From the NCBI RefSeq assembly GCF_020360975.1, contig NW_025408670.1, forward strand, positions 682,001-746,000: DNA of 64,000 nt, read 5' to 3'. This stretch comes from Hirsutella rhossiliensis. Taxonomy: Eukaryota; Ascomycota; Sordariomycetes; Hypocreales; Ophiocordycipitaceae. The notes below the pieces were generated by a model, which ran no database searches, had not been told where the DNA came from, and saw only the letters and a program-made list of their open reading frames with translations. Position 1 is the stretch's first letter; each line of letters opens with the position of its first letter. Shown piece after piece: positions 33,730-43,618 of the stretch. The translations under genes were made by a program, and so were the position numbers.

Positions 33730-34275
33730 ATGGCCGCCCTCGACCGCATCGTCAGCATGATACTTCGCGCAGCCCAAATCGGGTTTGCGGTTATTGTGGC
33801 CGCAATCATCGGTGCACACCTGCACCGGGCTGATTCAAGTGCCTGGAGCATGGCCCGCCTTATATACACAGAAGTTGTTGCTGGAATTGCAATCTTCCTT
33901 GGCCTAATCTGGCTGCTGCCCTTTTCCAGCACCTTCACCCACTGGCCCGTCGACATTTTCGTCAGCGTTCTGTGGTGGGTCGCCTTTGGACTGCTGGTCA
34001 ACGTAAGTTCTGCTTCACTCTACACCTCTCGTCCGGAGTCCCAATTTTTGTGCTCGTTCACGTAGCTAATACATATCCAGCTCGTCGGAACATCGTGCGG
34101 TGCTGTCTTCGACTGGCAAAATGTCTCCCCACGCGGAGACCGTTGCGGCAAGTTCAAGGCCAACATTGCCTTTGCCTTTCTCTCCGCCGTTGTCTGGCTT
34201 GCCTCTGCGGGCATAGGTCTCTTCTGGGTTAGCCGGCACCAACGCCGGGACGCGTCCGCCAGAAGCCGCGTCTAA
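33730..34275 (+). CDS. MARVEL-type four-helix membrane protein
   Basis: 155 aa from exons 33730-34002 and 34081-34275. The 78-nt intron has GTAAGT, a GCTAATA branch and TCCAG. The start context CACCATGGCC is strong. Four hydrophobic helices are visible: IGFAVIVAAIIGAHL (about 17-31), EVVAGIAIFLGLIWLLP (about 48-65), FVSVLWWVAFGLLVNLV (about 77-93), and FAFLSAVVWLASAGIGLFW (about 120-140). Two Cys in the last loop (TSCGAVFDW and GDRCGKFKA) are typical of fungal MARVEL proteins, which sit in plasma or vesicle membranes and lack known catalysis. Specific function unknown. Confidence 0.85.
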
Positions 34276-36701
34276 TGAATCGTGGCACGCGCGTTTTTCG
34301 CTTGCAGCCACCCCCATGGGCCGGTACTGGCATAGTATTTTGTTTTTGGAGTGATTAGGAGAATGGACTTTGGTTGGCTGGAACTACGGAACCGGCCGTG
34401 ATGGAGTTGTGGACTCTATTATGACTGGGGCGACGGACCACGTGGCGATAGGGAGTGTTTGGAGTAATGCTGTCCGAGATCGTGTGAGATGAGCCGACCG
34501 CTTGTCTCCAAGTATCCTGAGGTCTAAGTTCTTGATCCTTTCTTTGGGAAGCATGAGAGCACAAGCGATTCTCGAGTTGGAGGAGTTTCTGCAGGAATAA
34601 TTTGCGGTTTGGATTCCACGTCGTGTTTCAACAATTTCGTGTTGGCCTATTGCCGCTCCTGGGCTACTGGACAACCCAGCTAGACCATTATAATAGACGG
34701 CGGTGTCTCAAATCCTTTTCGACGTGCTCCCCGTTACAACCGATCTTAATGATATGGATGCTGAAGTGGATAGGATGAGTACACGTTCTGATTTTGTGAC
34801 AAATGCATGGACTCCTCCATATCCCTCGCTCCTGGGTCGTGCCTACAACCAACCGTCATCGGGGAAGTGTTGCTCTGGAAGTTAGCATCAATTCCCGATC
34901 GAGGGGGAAGGAACTGTGACCAGCTCCTCGCAGGTAGCCAGTCAATGCCCTGCGCCCGCGGCCTTCCATCTCGTCTTGGTGACGGATGTAAAGAGTCTTG
35001 ACATGGCATATTATGAGAATATTTTACCGGTGTTGTCGAACGCTGCGCCAAGAGGGGAATCCATATGACTACATGTAACGTCATCTCTTCAACAAGCCAT
35101 ATGGCATCTGTGATCCGCATATGCCTTGCGTTAGTTCGAGGCGCCTTCTTCCAAGAGCCCCCCTCATACAGCACTTGAAAGCCACCGGCGGCCGGATATG
35201 TAGTCGTGATCTACACAAGCTAGCTGCGACGTTTACCTTTTGACCTTCACAGGCTGACTTTATGACCCTTTGGCTCTCTGTCCCCATACAGCGGCATTTC
35301 CCCAGTGATAGCCCGTCATCTTTGTGTCTATCTTAGACCAAAACGGGAGATCGCTTCGTTTCTTTTGCATTCGAGCCCGCCATCTCGCTGGATTATTTCA
35401 CTACTTTATTTCGTGATCCGAAAATCCTGTTATATCGAAACCAGCAGTAGGAGCATTTTTGGTCCACTGCGCACTCATACTCGGAATTCAGTCTCTCCAG
35501 GCTGAACGTGCCAAGAATAGAAGCACCCAAAGACCTGGTACACTTGAAAGCGAAAGCTCAATCGCCTGCATCGGTATTTCCTTGCTTAAGGACGGAATTC
35601 CGGATCATGTCTCAACCCGCCGAAGTCGTCTTACGGCAGCATCCTTGCCGTCACACTCACTCCTTCTTGCTCAGAATGAAAAACACGCTCCAATCAGCCA
35701 AGTCCTGCATGGTTAGCCGGCAAATGAAAGAAATGAGTTGATGATGCTCCTTATCTTGCCCCAGGTGGAAATCTCAGCACTTGTCACCGCTCCAGACTGA
35801 CCCTTTCAGTCCCCTCGGCATGTCAATCATTTCAAATCTTGATATCATCATCGTTGGAGACGAAGCTGTAGGTTCTTTATTTTCATGCCGCGCCAGGCTC
35901 GTCCTACGTCCCTAACCGAAACCAACTGAGATTGCTTGCGTATAACGCGGTGGTTTGTTCTGCTTTCTCCGTCAGTCGCAGTAAGAGCATGAAGCCCGTG
36001 TAAATACCGCTCTGGGGAGTTTCACTCTCCTTTGTCATTTGGTGTTCTTCCTTCTCTTCTTCGACAAGTCCTTTCACTTCCCAATAACTGCCGGCCAGGC
36101 TATAAATCAATGTATGTTCTTGTTCGACCGGTTTAACAAGGCGATAACCTGAAATGGTCGTGGCTCTCGCCTTCCACATGGCGTCGACTGCCCCGGTCAG
36201 GTCATTATAGACGTGCTAGAGTGACGTGGCCAGCACCGATTTATCATTTGCGTTGACTCGCCATTATCCCGCGCTTCGGCTTGCAGCCCATAAAGAGCTA
36301 TATAGCAGGAGTAGCAGCCCAGCTTGCTAGTTCCCTGAAAAATCCGTCGCCGGAACTCTTTAACGTACCTAATTAATGCCTGCTATAATCATGTCCCTAG
36401 AGTGCGTGCGTTCATCAAAAGTGCTGTCCACATGCATGGACAGAGAAGGAGTGAGAATGATCTTGTTGTTGATGATGTCTCTCTAGCTATAGATAGGAGT
36501 GGAAGACTGGATCTTAGACATAGCTGGACAGGGGCCCACCTAAGTGTAGAATCTTGTAGAGACAACCAATTTCTTCCAAGAAGAAGCCTTCTCTCACTCA
36601 CCCAGAGAAGGGCGAAAGGCAAAACCCTACTGCAAGACGTTTTCCCATTGCGGTGCGGCACGAGGACCACGTCGCATAATTTGGTTGGCATCCAGCTCCA
36701 G
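34276..36701. other. Intergenic region without a supported gene
   Basis: 2.4 kb between the MARVEL-type gene (+) and the transporter's 3' end (-). Only short frames occur. One minus-strand frame, 35904-36179 (91 codons, charged, with a run EEEKEEHQ), is the most protein-like but not recognised. The 19-mer cgcatatgccttgcgttag near 35117 also occurs near 17649. Confidence 0.45.
35904..36179 (-). CDS. Doubtful small open frame, 91 codons
   Basis: Opens with MWKARATTISGYRLVKP and contains an acidic EEEKEEHQ stretch. No signal peptide, membrane helix or family match is apparent. It may be a fragment of a decayed gene or chance. Confidence 0.2.
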   Translation of the reverse strand: MWKARATTISGYRLVKPVEQEHTLIYSLAGSYWEVKGLVEEEKEEHQMTKESETPQSGIYTGFMLLLRLTEKAEQTTALYASNLSWFRLGT

Positions 36702-37609
36702 TTAGGGTAGACTCTGAAAGCGGGACTGTTCTGCGGTATAGGCAAATTCCCCAAGAGGAAGCCTGACCCAAGTCGTATCCTCGGTCATAATTCCAGCACT
36801 GCCAGCGTAAATGGCAGAGAGGGCGCAGAGAACGGAAAAACGCCACCGGCGCGGTTGACCCGGCGGGCGGCGGTTATATGGGTCGTTGAGATAAATTGGG
36901 CGATACTAAGGAATAGGTATGTAAGGGCAAGGAGGCCAAGGACGACAAGAACGGCGATATTGGTGCGGAGGGCGGCAATAAAGAAGACAACAGTGAGGAA
37001 GCACCAGATGATTAGAAAGATGCCAAGGGCGAAGCTATAGGCGCGCTCGTCGCCCTTGTAGGCTTCTTTGATGCCGAGGGAAGGGACGAGAAACATGGCA
37101 AAGGCGAGCCAGAAGGCACCGTAGGAGCAATGAACCGTGGTGCCAAACGTGTTCCCCACCCGGAACTCCATGATTCCAGCGACGAACTGGGCGGTTCCAC
37201 CACAGAAGAGGGCGAGGCCGAAGACGGCCTGGTCTGGACCGACACTGCCGAACGAATTGGAGTCGGGGAGACTGAGTGCCAGAAGTTAACAGCGAGTGAG
37301 GAAGGCTGGGGGGGAGAAGACAAAACAAAGACAAGGTCAAAATTGTCGGGAAGAGGCATGCACTCACCCTGCACCGCATAGGTAGAGACCGAGAACAAAA
37401 GAGGTCATGGCGAAGCTGATGAGGCCCAAGGGACCGGGGTTGGCAACCTTGAAGAACTGCGGGTCTCTGACTTGGGACACGGTGGACTGGTGAGGCCTGC
37501 TGTGGGACACGCCGTTGCCAACTGCCGCCCCTCTTTCAGTATTGTGGTAGCCGTCTATGTAGGCCTTCTCATCACCATGGACGGGAGAAGTTCCAGTTGT
37601 CGAAGCCAT
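36702..37609 (-). pseudogene. GPR1/FUN34/YaaH acetate transporter with apparent frameshift
   Basis: Plasma-membrane acetate/monocarboxylate transporter family (Ady2/AcpA relatives, six helices). Exon 1 is 37609-37368 and exon 2 starts at 37271; the 96-nt intron is GTGAGT...CTCAG. Landmarks: NPGPLGLISFAMTSFVLGL (residues 57-75; the NPxPLGL signature), PDQAVFGLALFCGGTAQFVA, FRVGNTFGTTVHCSYGAFW. After NRAGGVF (about residue 223) the frame runs into a short wrong tail ending at 36785. The family-like continuation (VLCALSAIYAGSAGIMTED, then LPLGEFAYTAEQSRF) lies in the neighbouring frame and stops at 36702. One base appears lost at the A run 36836-36840 (plus strand). No intron resolves it that I can find. 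It is either a recent pseudogene or a homopolymer assembly error; if the latter, the protein would be about 270 aa. Confidence 0.82.
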
Positions 37610-39019
37610 GATGGTCGTCAGCTAGCCTGCCTGCCTGCTGATACAATGGTGGCCGGCACGCAACCCAGCAAGAAATGTGAAGAGAAGTTAGACTGTACTG
37701 GGCTATGGGCTTGGTCAGTCACGATCCGGTGAGAGAGCAGGACGGACTGGACTCGGCGACCGCTTCTTATACGCCTTGACTAACTGGTGCACGGCTCTGC
37801 TTAACCAGCAGGCGCGGGGAATCCCAGTTTTGCGTGCGTTGGTTCAGGCAGATTCGTGTGCCGGTTAGTCAAGGCGAACAACGGCGGGGGCACAAAGCAA
37901 GGACGATAACTCGTCAGTTCTCGAAGCCGAACACTCCATGTCGCCCGAACCTCTCGAGCGGTGTTCACGCGTGAGGATCCGTCCCTCAGGCCCGCTTCCC
38001 GCGGCTGAGAAAACAAGCTTGTAAAGTGGCTGCTTACATGGCGCCGCTTTCCCTTGACCGACCTGAAGTGTCAACGAAAGGGGGCGGGACGGGGGTCGAA
38101 AAAGAGTCCCGAGGTCGTGGTCCTTGCTCAAGTGCCGGCGTCAACGGCGTGGGGGCGGGACCAATGGCAGCGGCTGTCACCCCACACTCCTGTCGGGGCT
38201 ACGGCCATAGCCAGGAGGCGCAAAACAGAGCCAATATCGTGATAATGAGAATTTTGTCGGCCTGTACGGCCGTCGACTTTGCAGGCTCGGTCGTAGTACA
38301 GGGGCTTACAGTGGGCTCATATGGGGAACTTTTGAGATGCCTTTCTCTCTCCCTCTCTCTTTCTCTCTCCCTCTCTCTCTCTCCCCTCTCTCTCTCCGTA
38401 AGCTTGAAGAGTACGCGGAGTGCTCTGGAGCAAAAGGCGGTACCCGGAGCAACACGGAGTCTTCGGTCACCTGCGCCCCACTCTCCACTTCCCAGTCCTG
38501 CGGATATCGCGCAACTACGTCCACGTAGGCGCCCCTACTCGCCAGATTTACGTAAAATGGGATCGGTCTCGAGTATTTGTTACCTAAGTATTGCTGTCTC
38601 TTCGTGCACTAGCTCTCCTGCCCGCTGCTGCCGCTTCTTGCTTACCAGTCTACCTGATGCCTGCGGCCTGCGTGACCTCGCCGTATATGACATGGTGTGA
38701 CGTCTCGCCGAAGTGAGATACAGGCACTATTAGGCAATCTACCGGATTCCGACAATGGCTTGCTCGACTTACACGGACTCGTAAGCTCCACGTCAATGCA
38801 AACTAATCAACGACCGGGCATAATCTTCCGAAATCTACAAGACAAAAAATAAGATGGTATTAAGTCGATTTGCAGTCTTCTAGCAATCGCTATTGGCTGT
38901 TAATCCGCCGCAGCCGCCCGGCACTTCGACTTACCACTACCATCTCCCGAGCTGCCAGTCCAAGATGAAAAGTCGTGGTCGATGAAAGAATGATGAATTG
39001 TTAAATTTTTTTTAAGAGG
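37610..39019. other. Intergenic, transporter promoter side
   Basis: 1.4 kb upstream of the transporter, including its promoter. The plus-strand frame 38026-38700 is opened by a CT microsatellite and does not look like a protein. No other feature recognised. Confidence 0.5.
38341..38397 (+). repeat. CT microsatellite
   Basis: About 57 bp of imperfect (CT)n with ttt and ccc interruptions. Pyrimidine tracts of this kind are common in fungal promoters and are often length-variable. Confidence 0.85.
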
Positions 39020-39515
39020 GTGTGGTTGCTTTGCCTCTTCAATGCACACATGAGACTGCAGGACCCCAAGCTTTCCAGCATATCCATCGACAAGACCGTC
39101 TCTTCGTTGCGCCTACTTATGGCCTCCTTTATCTGATCTCGCAGGCCTTCATTGCGAATTTTCGGGCTTCGTTTCTAGTGCAGTTAGGGACATATGCTAT
39201 CTATAAAATTCTTCCAAAGACACTGCCATTGCCTAAGAGATTTAGCCAAGACGTCTGCACCCATCTATGCAGTCAGAGCCCACCGGCGCGGACTTGGATA
39301 CTCTTTGCCCGGCATTTCGGGCGTAGCCAAAGCTGGTGGGTATTAATGAGCAATGGATCTTGGATCTGTAGGCCTAGCTCTCTAAGCTGCTGGCTTGCAA
39401 AAATAGTTTCTTTGCCTACTTCTGATGGCGCCGGGAGCTCTGCTTCTGTGCTGGAGGCTGTGACGGTTACCTTCTTTGAAGTTTCGTTGCATGCCTGCCA
39501 TAAATTTAAGCACAC
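39020..39515 (-). pseudogene. Old Ty1/copia RNase H relic in the gene island
   Basis: The minus strand at 39515-39273 reads VTVTASSTEAELPAPSEVGK with the copia RNase H hallmark SSTEAEL, then LRELGLQIQDPLLI. After a frame change and a stop it continues as WALTA, then GADVLAKSLRQWQCLWKNF (about 39215-39270), corresponding to the family's ADxxTKxLxxxxHxxF end. Unlike the flanking blocks it is not AT-rich and keeps CA and TG, so it escaped strong RIP, perhaps because it was a single-copy fragment. The plus-strand 178-codon frame here is its antisense shadow. Confidence 0.75.
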
Positions 39516-40470
39516 CAGGGTTTATAGATCTCCGTCTGTCGAGGGAATGCAAGTCTAGTAGGACCTTGAGGCGAAACCAACTCAGCCGAATCGTTCAATG
39601 AGCCCGGCGCACAAGAGGCTATACCGGCGTATCCTTGCCGACAATGTCACCTGACAGATGAAATGGTCTTCGAGGTAGCCCCTGGTGCAATTCCAGTCCA
39701 TGGTGTGGCTTAGCACATCCAGGCCGAAAAGCCACCGCCCATCGACGGGGTATGCTTGAACCTCGTACCGCGGGGGACGATCTTCAGGTTACCATCGACA
39801 GGCAACCAAACTACAATGCTTACGGTGCCTAACAATTATGGCAGGCCGATAATTAAAGCATGTACATACCTTTTTCTGCCACATACAGGGCCGTAAGCAG
39901 CCCGGTTTCTCTGTCAGGACTCTGGCGCCCGTCCCTGCCCGACCTGGGCAGGACATCGAGCTGCCGCACCTCACGATGAGGGGGTTGACGCCAACATTGG
40001 ACGGCTTGCACGGCTTACGGCTCACTCCTGCACCCCTCTTGGCAGTTCCCGTTACATAAAAGATTCGCAGGTAGATACTCTAACTTCGACTTTGCCCTTT
40101 CACTTGCCGCCGTTTCCTTGTACGCTTGCATCTTGCAACCGCTAGTTAGCCGCCGCAGATACGCTGACAACAACCTCATCCACGTTGTCCCTTTTTTCGA
40201 AATCATTTTGATACTATTTACCACACAGGCCACCCGGGAAATCCAGACAAGTCGTCGCATCAACGTCGACGGCACGTTGACGCCATCTTGCCGCGTCGAC
40301 CGGACCCTGTCTTCCACTCTTGTCCTCTGGGACAGCGTGAATCGATCTCCATACCAGAAATTCCCAAGTTGTTGGCATCGCCGCCGCTGCCGTTCTGCTA
40401 TCTTCAAAGGCCGAGTCTCCGGGGTGTTTGCCGCACAGCGGCTGTCTTCCTCTGGGGTTCATTTCCTAAG
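39516..40470. other. Upstream region of the bZIP gene
   Basis: 955 bp holding the promoter and 5' UTR of the bZIP gene. The frame is open upstream of its ATG from 40288, but this part does not look like the family's N-terminus. No other gene seen. Confidence 0.5.
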
Positions 40471-41910
40471 ATGAATGGCATAACAAACGAGATGACCGTC
40501 GACAACGAGCTAAGCCTTCCCGGGTGGGACGATTCAGACAATTTATTCGACTCCTTATTCGACTCTGCACAGGAGAGATACCAGAGTTCGAAAGTCTCTA
40601 CCCGGGACAGGGTCTCCCACGACGCCCAGCAACCCAAAAGAAAGGGCGGCCGCAAGCCTGTGAGTTGATTTCCCTGCCCTGAACTGGGCGTCCGCCCCAA
40701 TTTTCTTCAGCAAAGTCCCACAATAGGCATGAATTTATTCGCCTTACCAATCAACTACGTTATGCCATTCTCACGCACATGAGAAACACATGGGGACTGA
40801 GATGATGGTCCTAGATTTATGCTACCTCAGAGGAACGCAAGCAGAGGAACAGGCGGGCTCAAGCCGCTTTCCGGGAACGCCGCACCGAGTATATCAAGCA
40901 ACTTGAAGAGACGCTTCGTGTCCAAGAGTCCAGTCTCCCTAAGCTCCAGACAGTCCATCAGACTGCGGCGAAGGAGTGCCGAATGCTTCAATATAAGAAC
41001 TCACTGCTTGAATGTATCCTTCTAGAGAAAGGTTTCCGCCCCTCCGCGTTATTTACTTTATTAATATAGTCGACTAATATTCTTATTAGGCATCGATGTT
41101 CAAGCAGAACTTTACGCTAAGACGGACAGTCCTAATCTAGGGTTAACCCAAATACCCGTAGACTTAGTCCAACCAGCTCCGATTCAGAGCGCCACCATAA
41201 ACAGACACCGTCAACCATACAAACACTGTCAGTTATCCAAGTCAGTTTCTAGTCGCTTAGAAAACAGAGCTTGGGGTGACGATGCTATCCCGAGCGTTGT
41301 TGCCTTATATATCTGCTTTGTCCCCGAAGAACCGACCTATCTCTTACGTGCTAACTCATCCCCTTCACCTCCTTAGCCTTTTCTCCCGCCCCGCTAGATA
41401 GTATCTCGAAGGGCAGATCAATAGCGGAGCTGCCACAACGGCTAATACCAACATCGACAACAAAACCAACCGCGAGATCGTATACGATGCAAGCTTCAGG
41501 AGGCCGCGGGCCCTTGATTGGCAATGGGGCATCCTTGTACACCACTCCTGCTTTACAACTTGGTAGGCGCACAAGCAGCTGGCCAGCCGGCTTCCACGTT
41601 TGGCAATTACACCTTGGAACTAAAAAAAGAAATTGGCTTAGAGAGCGAGCATTGCGGGTCAAGCAACACAATAGATGATACCGAAATGGATTATCCTACT
41701 GGGCAGAGCCTATACCCTTCAGATTTTACCAGCGACATGCTGTCTTCGCTTACCTCCCCTGTTCCAGGCCACCATATCTCGCCGTCACACGAGCTGGTCC
41801 AACGAGCTTCGGTGTCAAATCAATCGCTAGCTCCTATGACGCAGTTACTGGACCACAACATGGATTGGGATCCTACTGCATATCACGACTACTGGTACCT
41901 GCTGTCTTGA
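40471..41910 (+). CDS. bZIP transcription factor, Yap/Pap1-like basic region
   Basis: Exons 40471-40659, 40815-41031, 41090-41275, 41377-41562 and 41642-41910 give an open frame of 348 aa. The basic region is RKQRNRRAQAAFRERR (residues about 71-86), with the fungal NxxAQxxFR pattern. It is preceded by KGGRKP-IYATSEE and followed by a leucine-zipper-like helix (YIKQLEETLRVQESSLPKL). The C-terminus has LAPMTQLLDHNMDWDP. Introns 2 and 3 have good branch sites (CGACTAATA, TGCTAACTC). The last intron (41563-41641, GTAGGC...TTAG) is doubtful: reading through it gives a family-like NYTLELKKEIGLE in the other frame, which would need a 1-base indel instead. The acidic N-terminus (DDSDNLFDSLFDS) may activate. 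It probably regulates genes elsewhere; targets are not visible here. Confidence 0.82.
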
Positions 41911-43513
41911 GGAACGAAAAGACGAACGGTCCTTTCTCCCATGCCCTGGGCGGGACTACTACCGCGCCACTTCCCCTTCGTTTCTCCTTCGTCCTTCAAA
42001 CTACTGGGTGGCGGTCCCCGAGGGGATCGGTGTCGTGTGTCTGAACACTGCCCGTCATTGCGCCACGGTTTCGCCACTGCTTCGCTGCAACGATCAGGGT
42101 ATATATTATTACACGAGCGTGTGTATGCGAGCCTTGCTGTTTTGTTCTTGACATGACTTTCGTCAATTGACTGGTGCTATCTAGATTGCTTGCTAGGCTG
42201 CCGCTGTGAGCAGGGTCAAAGACTAAGCACTCATCATTCCTGACTCCCATCGTCATGCGTAAACTATGGCCTGCACGTCGCACACAGGACCACATCCGTG
42301 CTCCGCGTGTATTATAAGCGAAGGGAGGCTCTATAAAGTTTAACTAATTATACGACGAGTGACAGTCGCGTTTCGGACCCCCGGGAGGCCATACGGTATA
42401 GCAAAGCGGCTAAAAAGGCTGGACGATCGTGAAATGGAATAAGATATATTCCACATTTACATATTTAATCCATTGATCGTAATGGCTCGTCATGAAAGAG
42501 TTCAATGGAAAAGCTGCCCTCCCTTGATTATATCAAGTCCATGGCGACAACTCTGGGTTCTTTATCTCTCCCTGCCTGTTTTCTCTCGGTATGGTCGAAA
42601 CAAGCTGAAGAAACAAGCTCACCCAACTAGCCGGAGAGAAAGTTCTGAGAAAGGCGGGGTGAAGACGGCACTCGTCACATGCTCGCAGGTCGTAGGAGGG
42701 AATGTCATCACGTACAGAATACCTATCATTACAAGCCAGCTGCAGCAAGTTCCGAAAAAGGCGAGCTAGAGACAGAAACTCGTCACACACTCCAAAGCAA
42801 TACGAGAGGGCATAACCACGTACTGTACTGTCATAATTGACCTGTCAGTACTGGCTAGTAAAGCTGCGGCTGCGGTCAGCGTCAAAGGGTCTGCGGGGAA
42901 ACCGGCCTCCGTATGCTGCAGGGGCTTTCGTTGCACGGCAGGCGACCTTCCGTCACAAGCGTTTCGTAGTTTCAGAAAAGCAATTAAGTAGCTGCATTCC
43001 AACGAGACGGCACAGCTTCTTGAACTTCCGTTACCGTTATCTCATTTCTGCCTGTTTCCCACGTGCCATCCGATCGATCTAGCTATGAGGACTTTGATTG
43101 TTCTTGCAACCGTCCTAGCCGGGCTAGGAGTCGCGAGAGTAGCGCCGGAGAAGCAGGTGCCATTGGACAAATAGGTGGAGACAGAAGTAAGGATCCTTAA
43201 GCAACTTCAAGTTCTGCTCACGTTATGCTGATATAGCTCTAGGCAGTAGGATAATAGCCTTCCGTTGCGACTCGGTGGTCTCTGGCTGACTAACCACTAT
43301 AGTGTGTAAGGAAAACATCTATCAATAATAAAGAATGCATTTGAACGCTAACGCAGTAACTATAGAACGTGAGTTCTCACCACGTTATTACAAAGGCATA
43401 GGGAAGGACACAGTGCTTGACTGCTCTGCTAATATGGCAGACGGCTATATAGATTATGGGTTCTTGTTCTATTAAAGTCGGTCTGACTGGCGGCACGCTG
43501 AGTTAGCGTATAG
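41911..43513. other. Intergenic region up to the right repeat block
   Basis: 1.6 kb with no supported gene. Only short, non-protein-like frames (42473-42769, 42837-43082). Composition stays normal to about 43.5 kb, then a gypsy LTR begins. Confidence 0.5.
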
Positions 43514-43610
43514 TGTGTAGTCTGGAACACGCTGGTGCCCCCGCCGGGTATAGTGGCATCCCCGATCGGATAAGGTGCCTTCTTACGTGCCCCACCCGGC
43601 CCCGCGCCCG

Positions 43611-43618
43611 TATAAATA
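43611..43618 (+). promoter_or_regulatory. TATA box in the gypsy LTR
   Basis: tataaata about 100 bp into the putative LTR, followed by pyrimidine-rich sequence; a typical LTR promoter arrangement. This part of the LTR is not RIP-mutated. Confidence 0.5.

Noticed and set aside
38026..38700. 224-codon frame containing a Leu/Ser run
   Set aside because: The run is simply the CT microsatellite translated; the rest has no family.
39022..39558. 178-codon plus-strand frame
   Set aside because: It is antisense to a recognisable copia RNase H relic.
12821..41910. A coherent biosynthetic gene cluster
   Set aside because: No polyketide, peptide or terpene synthase is present, and the recognisable genes are general catabolism, transport and regulation on mixed strands.
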